Shown here: one piece after another, positions 32,916-42,105 of the stretch | Position numbering within the stretch: the first letter of the stretch is position 1 | How the letters are laid out: each line of letters opens with the position of its first letter | DNA from: Aurantiacibacter marinus | GTDB taxonomy: Bacteria > Pseudomonadota > Alphaproteobacteria > Sphingomonadales > Sphingomonadaceae | DNA: 64,000 nucleotides | Direction: 5' to 3' | NCBI RefSeq assembly: GCF_001021555.1 | Contig: NZ_LDCP01000002.1 | Location: forward strand, 434,001-498,000 | Position numbers and translations under genes: made by a program | Notes under the pieces: model-generated | What the model was told of the DNA's origin: nothing | Databases searched by the model: none | The model's input: only the letters and a program-made list of their open reading frames with translations

Positions 32916-34676
32916 TTACTCTGCGGGTACGACCTTGGGATCTGGCGTCACCACACCGGCCGCGCGGCCAGAGCTTTTTTCGCGAATCCATTCCATGATG
33001 CACAGCACAACCGCCACGCCGCCAATCGCCGTGGTGAAAATGAAGACCCAGTAATAGCCGCGATCTTCGATCATCTCGCCAAGCGCGCCGCGCCCGAGCG
33101 TACCGACAAGCAGGGTAAGCGAGGACAGCAGTGCATATTGCACGGCGGAATATTTCTTCGACACGATGGAACTGAGCCACGCGACATAGGCCGCGCCCGC
33201 GATGCCGATGGCAAGGTTCTCCCACATGACTGTGAAGGTCAGCCGCGGCAATGCATCGGACCCGAAGGGTGCCATGAAGTTGATCAGCGCGGAGAAGCCG
33301 ATCGCATCGCTGGCCGCCTGCATCAACGCCCCGCCCCGGGCCATATCGGCATACAGCAGGTTCGTCAGAGCCGCGAGAATTGCGCCCAGCGTAAGCGTGG
33401 CCATACGGCCAATCACGGTGATCAAATAACCACCGATGGCCAGTCCGGCGATGATCGCGCCGACGCCGAAGAATTTGGAGGCGAAGGCCACCTCGTCATT
33501 CGTATATTGCAGCTCACCCAGATAGAACGGATAGGCAAAGGTGCCCCAGATCGCGTCACAAATACGGTAGGTGAGCACGAGCGAGAGAATCAGCACGAGC
33601 GACCAGCCCATGCGGCCCACGAATTCCACCAGCGGCATCACCAGCGCGCGATAAAGGTGATCGGCAGCGTAGGAATTGCTCGCGCGCGGCGGGAGGTCTT
33701 CGGTCAGCAGATTCACGCCCTGCTTCTTCTGTGAAGCCAGCCAGCCTGCGATCAAGGCAGGGATCACAACCGTCGCGACGATGATCCACGGCCCCCAGGT
33801 GATCGTGAAATCGGTCGGGTTCGGGCGCTCTTCGGGCGCATAGGTCAGCGACATGAACATGAAGGTCAGCACACCGCCGATGGACACCGCCCACAGCAGA
33901 CCGACAGCCATCAGCGCGCGGGCGCGAATCGCGGGCTCCAGTTCGCCCTTACGGCGCAGGCTCAGCAGCAATTCGTCTTCCGCTTCGCCCTCGATCGGAT
34001 CGCCGACCTTGGCATCGGGCGCCCAAAGGCCCGCAATGCCGATCACCAGCAAGATCGCACCCATTACCAGGTAGGTTTGCGGCCAGCCAATTCGGGCGGC
34101 GATAATCAGGCCCAACGCCCCGCCAACCAGCGCCGCCAACCGGTAACCCATTTGATAGACAGTGGAGAGAATATCGAGCGTCGCGTCCTCATCGGCCACG
34201 TCGATACGCCATGCGTTGATGGCAATGTCCTGCGTCGCGCTGGCCAGAGCGCCGATGCCTGCCAGCAGGCTGAACCAGCCCATATTGCTATCAGTCGGAT
34301 TGCTCAGGCTGAGCGAAATCAGGATGATGCCGAGCAGTATCTGCGCCGGCACAATCCATTGTTTACGCCTGCCAAGCTTCGAAAAGCCGGGGATCGTCAC
34401 CTTGTCGATCAGCGGTGACCACAGGAACTGGAAGGCATAGGCCAGACCGATCAGGGAAAAGACTCCCATCGTCTCCAGCTCGACTTCAGCCTCGCTCAGC
34501 CACGCATACAGCGTGCCCAAAAACAGCGCGAATGGCAGGCCGCTGGCAAAGCCAAATAGCGCCATATACCCGCTCTTGGGATTGCGCAGAGAACGAAACA
34601 GCGTGCCCCAGCCGGGCTTTTTCTTCGGTGTTTCTGCAGCAGTTTCGCCAGCAGTTTCAGGGGCGGCTTCGGCCAT
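32916..34676 (-). CDS. AmpG-like MFS permease
   Basis: This inner-membrane transporter of the AmpG type probably imports GlcNAc-anhydromuropeptides for cell-wall recycling. The 586-residue protein has a charged Ala/Glu/Lys start, then KSGYMALFGFASGLPFALFLGTLYAWL, WSPLIDKVTIPGFSKLGRRKQW and the signature ALASATQDIAINAWRID. At least 12 membrane helices are visible, and a cytosolic loop with DPIEGEAEDELLL. It is longer than E. coli AmpG (about 490 residues) because of this loop and both ends. No ampC or ampR neighbours are in the window. Substrate specificity is inferred from family. Confidence 0.88.
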   Translation of the reverse strand: MAEAAPETAGETAAETPKKKPGWGTLFRSLRNPKSGYMALFGFASGLPFALFLGTLYAWLSEAEVELETMGVFSLIGLAYAFQFLWSPLIDKVTIPGFSKLGRRKQWIVPAQILLGIILISLSLSNPTDSNMGWFSLLAGIGALASATQDIAINAWRIDVADEDATLDILSTVYQMGYRLAALVGGALGLIIAARIGWPQTYLVMGAILLVIGIAGLWAPDAKVGDPIEGEAEDELLLSLRRKGELEPAIRARALMAVGLLWAVSIGGVLTFMFMSLTYAPEERPNPTDFTITWGPWIIVATVVIPALIAGWLASQKKQGVNLLTEDLPPRASNSYAADHLYRALVMPLVEFVGRMGWSLVLILSLVLTYRICDAIWGTFAYPFYLGELQYTNDEVAFASKFFGVGAIIAGLAIGGYLITVIGRMATLTLGAILAALTNLLYADMARGGALMQAASDAIGFSALINFMAPFGSDALPRLTFTVMWENLAIGIAGAAYVAWLSSIVSKKYSAVQYALLSSLTLLVGTLGRGALGEMIEDRGYYWVFIFTTAIGGVAVVLCIMEWIREKSSGRAAGVVTPDPKVVPAE

Positions 34677-34772
34677 GCGGCGTGCTCCAATTGGTCAGTT
34701 GGTTTCCGTCTAGCTGTAATTCATCGCAATGGAAGGCTGGATGAACGGGTCTTCAACGCCTAAGGGCAGGCA

Positions 34773-35549
34773 ATGTCCGAAAATGATCGCTCAGCAGATC
34801 GCCCCGAAGGTGATCGTATCGCAAAATTGCTCGCCCGCGCCGGTGTCGCCAGCCGCCGGGAGGTGGAGCGCATGATCGAAGACCGCCGGGTCAAGATAGA
34901 TGACGAGGTGGTGAAAACGCCTGCAACCTTCCTCACCAGCCTGAAAGGCGTGAGTGTTGACGGCAAGCTGGTCGGCAAGCCGGAGCGCACGCGCCTGTTC
35001 GCCTTCCACAAACCATCGGGGCTGTTGACGGCGGAGCGGGACTTTACCGGCCGCGCGACAATATATGATGCTTTGCGCAATGCCCTGCCCAAGGATACGC
35101 CGCGCGTTATGCCGGTGGGCAGGCTCGATCTGAATACCGAAGGCCTGTTGCTGCTGACCAATGATGGTGAGCTGAAGCGGCAGATGGAACTGCCCTCATC
35201 TGAAATCCCCCGCACTTACCGCGCCCGCACCTATGGCGACGTATCCCAGCAACAGCTTGAAACGCTGATTGAAGGGGTCGAAATCGAAGGCATGAGATAC
35301 GGCCCGATCGATGCCAATCTGGAACGCCGCACGGGCAGTAACCAGTGGATTGAAATGACGCTGACCGAAGGCAAGAACCGCGAAGTGCGCCGCGTGCTGG
35401 AATACCTCGGTCTCGAAGTCAGCCGCCTTCTTCGCGTCGCCTACGGACCCTTCTATCTGGACGATCTGCCGCGCGGCGGTGCCGTGGAAATTCGCAAGGA
35501 AGACCTCGAACGCTTCCGCTCCACGCTCAAACCGGCGAAGGGCAAATGA
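34773..35549 (+). CDS. Pseudouridine synthase, RsuA/RluB family
   Basis: The 258-residue protein has an N-terminal S4 RNA-binding domain (RIAKLLARAGVASRREVERMIEDRRVKIDD). The catalytic domain with the motif VGRLDLNTEGLLLLTNDGEL follows, containing the catalytic Asp, and then EGKNREVRRVLEYLGLEVSRLLRVAYGPF. By length and motif it is closest to RluB, which modifies 23S rRNA at U2605. RsuA/RluE-like alternatives cannot be excluded from sequence alone. It overlaps rsmD by 4 bp. Confidence 0.93.
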   Translation: MSENDRSADRPEGDRIAKLLARAGVASRREVERMIEDRRVKIDDEVVKTPATFLTSLKGVSVDGKLVGKPERTRLFAFHKPSGLLTAERDFTGRATIYDALRNALPKDTPRVMPVGRLDLNTEGLLLLTNDGELKRQMELPSSEIPRTYRARTYGDVSQQQLETLIEGVEIEGMRYGPIDANLERRTGSNQWIEMTLTEGKNREVRRVLEYLGLEVSRLLRVAYGPFYLDDLPRGGAVEIRKEDLERFRSTLKPAKGK

Positions 35550-36106
35550 GGATAATCGCGGGCGAATGGAAGCGGCGCAATGTGCGCGCGCCGGCCGGGG
35601 AAGGCACGCGACCGACAGCGGATCGGACGCGCGAGACGCTGTTCTCCATGCTCGCCAGCAGGCTCGGCACGTTCGAAGGCTTGCGCGTCGCAGACTTGTT
35701 CGCCGGATCGGGCGCCTTGGGGCTGGAGGCACTTTCCCGCGGAGCAGCGCATTGCGTTTTCGTGGAGCAGGATGCCGCCGCCATCCGCACCATCAGGGAC
35801 AACATCGCCGCCTTCCGCGCCCAGCAGAAATGCGCAGTGACAGCCGGATCTGTGATGACACTCGGCGCGGCGAAAGCCCCCTTTGATCTCGTCCTGCTCG
35901 ATCCGCCCTATGGCACCGGTGCGGGCGCTGTGGCGATTGAACGGCTGATACGACTGGGCTGGATCGGTGAAGCGACATGGGTCGCATTGGAAGTCGGCGC
36001 GAAGGAAGACGCCAAGGTCCGCGTGCTGGAAGTGGACAGTGAACGCAAGGTCGGATCTGCCAAACTGGTTCTGCTTAGGCACCCGGGTCCAACTTCAGCC
36101 GAATAA
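35546..36106 (+). CDS. rsmD: 16S rRNA (guanine966-N2)-methyltransferase
   Basis: RsmD methylates G966 of 16S rRNA in assembled 30S subunits. The 186-residue protein starts MRIIAGEWKRRNVRAPAGEGTRPTADRTRETLF, a typical RsmD opening. It has the SAM motif VADLFAGSGALGLEALSRGA, FVEQDAAAIR and the catalytic motif LVLLDPPYGTG. It is translationally coupled to the pseudouridine synthase gene, making a small rRNA-modification operon. Confidence 0.94.
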   Translation: MRIIAGEWKRRNVRAPAGEGTRPTADRTRETLFSMLASRLGTFEGLRVADLFAGSGALGLEALSRGAAHCVFVEQDAAAIRTIRDNIAAFRAQQKCAVTAGSVMTLGAAKAPFDLVLLDPPYGTGAGAVAIERLIRLGWIGEATWVALEVGAKEDAKVRVLEVDSERKVGSAKLVLLRHPGPTSAE

Positions 36107-36156
36107 CCCGCGCCGCGCCCTTGCGCCGCACCCTCCCGTTCCCTAGTTGTTCACGT

Positions 36157-38475
36157 GTGACTGACGCCCTTATCCCTGCCGAAAATGCCGGCGAAGACAC
36201 CGGCCTGCAAAACGTGCCCGAATGGCTCGCCCGGCTGAACCAGCCGCAGTGCGATGCTGTGATGACGACCGAGGGCCCGGTGCTGATGCTGGCCGGCGCA
36301 GGCACCGGCAAAACCTCCGCGCTCACCCACCGCCTCGCCCATATCGTGCGCGAAAGGCGCGCATGGCCAAGCGAGATCTTGTGCGTCACGTTCACCAACA
36401 AGGCCGCACGCGAAATGCGTGAGCGAGTGGGCAAACTCAGCGGCGGAGCGCTGGAGGGGATGCCATGGCTTGGCACGTTCCATTCCATCGGCGCAAAGAT
36501 GCTGCGCCGCCATGCTGAACTGGTGAACCTGAAAAGCAATTACACCATTATCGATACGGACGATCAGCTGCGCTTGCTCAAGACATTGGTGCGCGAGAAC
36601 GAGATCGACGAGAAGCGCTGGCCGCCACGCCAACTGGCCGGATTGCTCGACAACTGGAAGAACCGGGGTCTGAACCCAGATGATCTGACCGCCGTGGACA
36701 AGGAAAGTTACGCGAACGGCAAGGGGCAGGAAATGTACCGTCTCTACCAGGCGCGGCTGATCAGCCTGAACGCATGTGATTTTGGCGATCTGCTGCTCCA
36801 CATGCTCAATATCTTCCGCAAGCACCGCGATGTGCTGGAGCAATATCAGCAGCGCTTCAAATATGTGCTGGTGGACGAGTATCAGGATACCAATGCTGTC
36901 CAGTACCTGTGGCTGCGGCTGATCGCGCAAAAGCGCAAGAACATCTGCGTGGTGGGCGATGATGACCAGTCGATTTATTCATGGCGCGGCGCAGAAGTCG
37001 CCAATATCCTGCGGTTTGAAAAAGATTTTCCCGGCGCGAAAGTGGTCAAGCTGGAGCAAAACTATCGCTCCACTCCGCAAATTCTCGCCGCTGCCAGCGG
37101 GCTGATCCAGTCCAATAGCCAGCGCCTCGGCAAGACACTGTGGACCGATCTTCCTGCAGGCGACAAGGTGCGCATTGTCGGCGTGTGGGACGGGCCGGAA
37201 GAAGCACGCCGCGTGGGTGAGGATATTGAGCGACTGGAAAGCGAAGGCGCACCTTTGGAACAGGTGGCCATACTAGTGCGCGCGCAATACCAGACACGAG
37301 AATTCGAGGACCGCTTCATCCAGATCGGCCTCTCCTACCGCATCGTTGGCGGTTTCCGCTTCTACGAACGTTCTGAAATCCGCGATGCGATGGCATATTT
37401 GCGCGTGATTGCGCAGCCTGCGGACGATCTGGCGTTTGAGCGAATTTACAACCAGCCAAAGCGCGGGCTTGGCGCAAAGACGCTGGAGAAAATGTACCAG
37501 CACGCGCGCCGTCAGCGCCTCCCCCTCGCCGCCGCTGCGCTGGATCTTGCCGATACCGATGAACTGCCAGCCCGCGCTCGCAACACCACGGCAGATCTCA
37601 TGCGATTGTTCGTGCAGTGGCGCGAAATGGCGGAGGCGGTCACACCGTCGGACCTGCTGCGCGCTGTGCTGGAGGATTCCGGCTATGACGCGATGCTGAA
37701 GGCGGATCGTTCGCCCGAAGCGGCTGGCCGCGCGGAAAACCTCGTCGAATTGCAGCGCGCGATGGAGGATTACGAAACGCTCGGTGATTTTCTTGAGCAT
37801 GTCGCGCTGGTGATGGACAATGACGCTGCCTCTGATGAGGAAAAGGTCACCATCATGACGATGCATGCAGCGAAGGGACTGGAATTCGACAATGTCTTCC
37901 TCCCCGGCTGGGAAGAAGGCGTTTTCCCCTCGCAGCGATCACTCGATGAAGGCGGCTTGGCCAGCCTTGAGGAAGAACGCCGCCTCGCCTATGTCGCCAT
38001 CACCCGTGCCCGGCGGCGCTGCACCATATTGCACGCAGCAAACCGGCGGATCTACGGACAGTGGACCAGTTCCATCCCCAGCCGCTTCGTGGAAGAATTG
38101 CCCGAAGAGTTCATCGCCAGCGAAACCACCATGACCGGTGGCCGCTCCCTGTGGCAGGCCAACTGGAGCGAAAGCGAAGACCCTTTCGCCCATGTCAGCC
38201 AGTCGCGCCCCGACCGATCGCAGCAACGCGGCCCGGGCTGGCAACGGGCACTGGCCACCGGCTACGAAACGAAGCAGACACGGGTGAAGGAAAATAGCCG
38301 TAGCGCCGCCAGCTTCGCCGCCAATCCGCGGGTCGATATCGCGCTGGGCGACCGGGTCTTCCATGAAAAATTCGGTTACGGCGAAGTGATCAGCCAGGAA
38401 GGCAACAAGCTGGAGATCGAATTCGAGAAGGCCGGGACGAAGCGGGTAATCGATAGCTTTGTTACCTTGGCCTGA
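36157..38475 (+). CDS. uvrD: UvrD/PcrA-type DNA helicase II
   Basis: This superfamily 1 3'-5' helicase acts in nucleotide-excision and mismatch repair. The protein of about 772 residues has the Q-motif LNQPQCDAV, Walker A (AGAGTGKTSALTHR), VTFTNKAAREMRERV, GTFHSIGAKMLRRH, Walker B (LVDEYQDTNAVQ), DDDQSIYSWRGAE, QNYRSTPQIL and VTIMTMHAAKGLEFDNVFL. The C-terminus has a Tudor-like RNA-polymerase-binding module (RVFHEKFGYGEVISQEGNKLEIEF). GTG 36157 is preferred; TTG 36121 is possible. Confidence 0.95.
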   Translation: MTDALIPAENAGEDTGLQNVPEWLARLNQPQCDAVMTTEGPVLMLAGAGTGKTSALTHRLAHIVRERRAWPSEILCVTFTNKAAREMRERVGKLSGGALEGMPWLGTFHSIGAKMLRRHAELVNLKSNYTIIDTDDQLRLLKTLVRENEIDEKRWPPRQLAGLLDNWKNRGLNPDDLTAVDKESYANGKGQEMYRLYQARLISLNACDFGDLLLHMLNIFRKHRDVLEQYQQRFKYVLVDEYQDTNAVQYLWLRLIAQKRKNICVVGDDDQSIYSWRGAEVANILRFEKDFPGAKVVKLEQNYRSTPQILAAASGLIQSNSQRLGKTLWTDLPAGDKVRIVGVWDGPEEARRVGEDIERLESEGAPLEQVAILVRAQYQTREFEDRFIQIGLSYRIVGGFRFYERSEIRDAMAYLRVIAQPADDLAFERIYNQPKRGLGAKTLEKMYQHARRQRLPLAAAALDLADTDELPARARNTTADLMRLFVQWREMAEAVTPSDLLRAVLEDSGYDAMLKADRSPEAAGRAENLVELQRAMEDYETLGDFLEHVALVMDNDAASDEEKVTIMTMHAAKGLEFDNVFLPGWEEGVFPSQRSLDEGGLASLEEERRLAYVAITRARRRCTILHAANRRIYGQWTSSIPSRFVEELPEEFIASETTMTGGRSLWQANWSESEDPFAHVSQSRPDRSQQRGPGWQRALATGYETKQTRVKENSRSAASFAANPRVDIALGDRVFHEKFGYGEVISQEGNKLEIEFEKAGTKRVIDSFVTLA

Positions 38476-38546
38476 CACTTACCGATTGATGGGCGCGCAG
38501 CCACGTGCTTAAGAACGTCTGGGTCGCATAATCGAGGGGGATTAGC

Positions 38547-39764
38547 TTGACCAAGCAGGCATCATTGATCGCGCCATCACCGGCTGCGGATCGTTTCACG
38601 GAAATCGATGCTCTGCGCGGCTTCGCGCTTTTCGGCATTTTGCTGGCAAATTTGCCCAACTGGATGGGCATCGGCGTCGTCCCGCCCGATCAAATGGCCG
38701 TTCTTATGCGCGGTATCGGGCTCGAAAACTTCACCGCATTCTACAACGGCGTGCTCGACGGCAAATTCTATACGATCTTCTCGCTACTTTTTGGCCTCGG
38801 CTTCTCCCTACAACTTGAGCGGCTGGAAAAACGCGGCGCAGACGGGCGAGCTGTCTTTATGCGCCGGATGGCAGTGCTCCTGTTCTTCGGACTATTTCAC
38901 CTCTCCTTCATCTGGGGCGGCGACATTTTAACTCTCTATGCCCTGCTCGGGTTTACGCTGCCGTTATTCCGCGGCTTGTCGGACAAGGCGCTGCTGGCAA
39001 CAGCTGCGTTTGCAATCTTCGTCGTGCCCTTTGCCGGTGTGGCTTTGTTGAACACGCGCAATCCGGAATGGATTGCCCCCCTATTCGGTCAGGCAGACGC
39101 ACTGTGGGTTGCCGCAGGTGGCAACGCAGACGATGATTATTTTGATGTGCTGAAGTACGGCGGGTTTTCGGAAGCGATGACACGCGCCGGGAGCTTGTGG
39201 GCATACAATATGGTCGAAAAGATCGAAAACTGGCGGATTTTCAAGGTGCTCGGCACCATGCTGGTGGGTATGTGGGCGGGACGGATGCTGCTGCGCGGGC
39301 AGCTTCTGGAAAACCGCCGCCTCCTGTGGAGCGTATTTCTGGGCGGTCTTGTTATCGCCCTTCCCACCTTGTGGATTTATGCCCAGCAACCACCGCATTC
39401 GCAAACGCATTGGGCGTCGCTACTGGGCACTGCACCTGCCGGGTTCGCCTATGCGGCGGGCTTCGTCTTGTTGCTTGACCGCCTACCGGCGCTGTCTCGA
39501 ATATTGTCACCAGTCGGGCGAATGGCGCTTACAAACTATATAGCCACCAGCGTCGTGATGGGTTTCGTGTTCTACGGACTTGGACTGGGATTGATAGGCG
39601 ATGTGCCGACAGGCACCGTTTACGGCATGGGTTTGCTTTTCTTCGGTGTTATGATCGGCTGGAGCCATTGGTGGTTGGCGCGTTACAAGCAGGGTCCGTT
39701 GGAAGCGTTATGGCGCCGGCTCACCTATCCCAAAAACAGTGCGGCGGTGCCAGCGGCGGCTTGA
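38547..39764 (+). CDS. DUF418-family membrane protein
   Basis: The 405-residue protein starts at a TTG preceded by GAGGGGG. It begins with a polar leader, then RFTEIDALRGFALFGILLANLPNWM, the typical opening of the DUF418/YeiB family. About 8-10 membrane helices follow, with GRMALTNYIATSVVMGFVFYGLGLGL and the C-terminal WWLARYKQGPLEALWRRLTY characteristic of DUF418. Function is unknown, possibly transport or acyl transfer. It is separated from uvrD by about 70 bp. Confidence 0.88.
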   Translation: MTKQASLIAPSPAADRFTEIDALRGFALFGILLANLPNWMGIGVVPPDQMAVLMRGIGLENFTAFYNGVLDGKFYTIFSLLFGLGFSLQLERLEKRGADGRAVFMRRMAVLLFFGLFHLSFIWGGDILTLYALLGFTLPLFRGLSDKALLATAAFAIFVVPFAGVALLNTRNPEWIAPLFGQADALWVAAGGNADDDYFDVLKYGGFSEAMTRAGSLWAYNMVEKIENWRIFKVLGTMLVGMWAGRMLLRGQLLENRRLLWSVFLGGLVIALPTLWIYAQQPPHSQTHWASLLGTAPAGFAYAAGFVLLLDRLPALSRILSPVGRMALTNYIATSVVMGFVFYGLGLGLIGDVPTGTVYGMGLLFFGVMIGWSHWWLARYKQGPLEALWRRLTYPKNSAAVPAAA

Positions 39765-39918
39765 GCGACTTCAGAATTTGTTTGGGTTCGGCCCTGGTTT
39801 CAGACGTTCGAACTTCAGTTTGACGAACTGCTATTGGCATTGCGCCACGCATCGAATTTGCGCGGCCGGACCGGACATGCTTTTCTGTCCGAGCTGGATA
39901 TGCCTTGGGGGGACCATA

Positions 39919-40848
39919 ATGAAGCAAGTTCTTATCGCTGCCGCACTCGCCCTGGCGCTATCGGCGTGTTCCCCCGCACCTTCTCAAAGCGATCAGCCGC
40001 AAGCAAACACACTCGAGCTTGAGGTCCAGGGAATGTCGTTTGCCGGGCCGGATACAATCAGGTCGGGTTGGACCACCATTCGTGTCGTCAATAATGGCGG
40101 GATGACACATCATGCGCTGGTTTATCGCCTGCCCGAAGGGGTCACAGCGGAAATGGTCGACGAGCAGATTGTGGGCCCCATCCAGAGGAGCCTGACTGCG
40201 GCGATCGCTGGCGACACGGAGATGGCGGCACAACTCGCAGCAACAATGCCAGCATGGGTAGGTGACCTGACATGGCTGGGCGGACCAGGCATGATGTCTG
40301 ACGGAGTGACCGGCGAAGCGACGATGTATCTGGAACCGGGCAACTATCTTGTCGAATGTTACGTCAAGACGAATGGAGTTCAGCACAATTTCAACCCGGA
40401 ACCAGGCGAATTCGGCATGGTCTTTCCGCTGACGGTGGTTGCTGATGAGGGAGGAATGGCAGAGCCGGATGCCAATGTGACGCTGAGACTAACCAATGGC
40501 GGGTACCAAATTTCGGACGGCGCTTTCGTGTCAGGTGACAACTCCGTGCGGGTCAGGTTCGAGGAACAACGCCTCTATAACAACTTCGTCGGACACGACG
40601 CGCATATGTTCCGCATCGAGAGCGATACCGATGTCGATGCTGCGGCAAACTGGCCGGATTTCTTCCCGATCGACGGACAGCAAACACCGGCTCCAGCACA
40701 CTTTGTGGGAGGTATCCATGACATGCCACAGGGAGCCACGGGCTATTTCACAGTGAGGCTCGAACCAGGTGATTACGGCATTACGGCAGAAATACCCGGT
40801 GCGAAGCAAAACGGGTTCTTTTTGCGATTCAGCCTGGACAATGATTAG
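39919..40848 (+). CDS. Putative lipoprotein with two cupredoxin-like halves
   Basis: The 309-residue exported lipoprotein has signal MKQVLIAAALALALSACSP with lipobox LSAC. It is built from two similar halves. Half one has SGWTTIRVVNNGGMTHHALVYRLPEG and PGNYLVECYVKTNGVQHNFN then GMVFPLTVV; half two has NSVRVRFEEQRLYNNFVGHDAHMFRIE and PGDYGITAEIPG. Half one offers His, Cys, His and Met in cupredoxin-like order, although the spacing is looser than in classic blue copper proteins. Half two lacks the Cys. The ATG at 39919 follows a GGGG stretch. Copper binding is a hypothesis only. Confidence 0.7.
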   Translation: MKQVLIAAALALALSACSPAPSQSDQPQANTLELEVQGMSFAGPDTIRSGWTTIRVVNNGGMTHHALVYRLPEGVTAEMVDEQIVGPIQRSLTAAIAGDTEMAAQLAATMPAWVGDLTWLGGPGMMSDGVTGEATMYLEPGNYLVECYVKTNGVQHNFNPEPGEFGMVFPLTVVADEGGMAEPDANVTLRLTNGGYQISDGAFVSGDNSVRVRFEEQRLYNNFVGHDAHMFRIESDTDVDAAANWPDFFPIDGQQTPAPAHFVGGIHDMPQGATGYFTVRLEPGDYGITAEIPGAKQNGFFLRFSLDND

Positions 40849-41102
40849 ACAAATTGCAGGCTGCTGATCAGTCAGGGTTAGATATAAGTCTTTCCTAAGC
40901 CGGGCGTCCTATGCAACCACTCGCCATGCTTTTTGACCATGCCTGATCTTGGCATTCGAATAAATAACCAGGCGCGGATATTTCGAATATTCACTCATGA
41001 TCAAATTTTTGACGACACAAGTGTCACCCTATCCCTTTGACCTTTAATATATTGATTTCTTGATTTATTTTTGCAGTTTCGAAAGGTGACACCCTGTAAC
41101 CA
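40849..41102. promoter_or_regulatory. AT-rich intergenic region with repeated short motifs
   Basis: This stretch contains TTCGAA three times (40955-40960, 40982-40987, 41078-41083). It also has GTGTCACC at 41021-41028, its inverse GGTGACAC at 41085-41092, and TTGTCACCC just beyond at 41103-41111. The repeated, partly palindromic motifs in an AT-rich gap upstream of the FkbM gene look like operator or promoter sequence. A 33-codon frame at 40939-41040 is the only small ORF noticed and is unsupported. Confidence 0.4.
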
Positions 41103-42083
41103 TTGTCACCCAATACGACCGGACCATACGCAGATGCGTCTGCTCCAGATATCCAGAAAACGCCTTTCATTGATCGCTTTGTGACATCACCCACTTCGTA
41201 TAGTGCAAGCGCAAATGCCGGTTGCCGGCCAAGCCTTGAAAGACTTGATTTGAACCCGATTTTCATCCGCCAGACTGGCCCGCTGAACTGGGCACGCCGC
41301 ACTTTTGTCAGGCAGCTTTACAAGCGCGTGTTGAAGCGTGAACAGGTCATCACTCTTCCCAGCGGCCGCCCGATGACGCTGCCGTTGGGCAGTAGCTTTG
41401 CTTCAGAGATCTACATAACCGGCTGTAATGTCGATTGGGGCGCCGAACGGCTGTTTTACGACATGCTGACAGGCAAGGGCGCGTTTCTCGATATTGGGGC
41501 GAACATCGGTTATTTCGCGCTCTACATGGCGCCGCGCGCTACACGTACCTTTGCTTTCGAGCCTGATCCGCGCTCCATTGCACGGCTCGAAAGCAATTTA
41601 ACCGGGCAAGGCGATATCGAACTGGTGCCCATGGCGGTCGGCCGAGAAGCCGGAACGGCGCAGTTTACTCTTGCAGGCGCGCCGGAGCTTTCCAGCTTGA
41701 GCGCTGCGGGCAGTTCGGGCAGTTCGGGCAACGCCGATACCGTCTCGGTCCCGGTCGTGACAATTGATGGCTTCGTGAAAGAGCGCGGCCTTCAGGTCGA
41801 GGCGATCAAGACCGACATCGAAGGCTTCGATCTTGATGCCTTGCTGGCCGCAACCGAAACGCTGAAAGGCCAGCGGCCGCTGGTTCTGACCGAAGCGCCG
41901 ATGAACGCGGAAATCGCGGCGCTGGCCGAAGGGGTCGACTATGCCATCTGGTGCTATGCCCTGAACCGCGAAACAGGCACGAAACGGTTTATCGAAGGCA
42001 AGAACCTGAAAAGCGCAGAAAGCGCCAAGATGTTGTTTATGGTGCCTTCGGAGCGAGTTGGGGAACTGCGCTCCAAAGCTTGA
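41103..42083 (+). CDS. FkbM family SAM-dependent methyltransferase
   Basis: The frame codes for up to 326 residues with an FkbM methyltransferase domain: GAFLDIGANIGYFALYMA (SAM motif I), TFAFEPDPRSIARLESNL, VPVVTIDGFV and EAIKTDIEGFDLDALLA, the family signature. FkbM proteins O-methylate sugars, polyketides or small metabolites. The start is uncertain: only TTG or GTG codons precede the conserved part. TTG 41103 is the longest and TTG 41250 the shortest sensible choice. Residues before 41250 look poorly conserved and overlap the motif-rich intergenic region. No glycosyltransferase neighbours are visible, so the substrate is unknown. Confidence 0.8.
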   Translation: MSPNTTGPYADASAPDIQKTPFIDRFVTSPTSYSASANAGCRPSLERLDLNPIFIRQTGPLNWARRTFVRQLYKRVLKREQVITLPSGRPMTLPLGSSFASEIYITGCNVDWGAERLFYDMLTGKGAFLDIGANIGYFALYMAPRATRTFAFEPDPRSIARLESNLTGQGDIELVPMAVGREAGTAQFTLAGAPELSSLSAAGSSGSSGNADTVSVPVVTIDGFVKERGLQVEAIKTDIEGFDLDALLAATETLKGQRPLVLTEAPMNAEIAALAEGVDYAIWCYALNRETGTKRFIEGKNLKSAESAKMLFMVPSERVGELRSKA

Positions 42084-42105
42084 ACATCATCACCAATCGA
42101 CAAGG

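Noticed and set aside
40939-41040. 33-codon frame MPDLGIRINNQ... before the FkbM gene
   Set aside because: No ribosome-binding site; its codons contain the repeated TTCGAA and TGTCACC motifs, which explain the sequence better as regulatory DNA.
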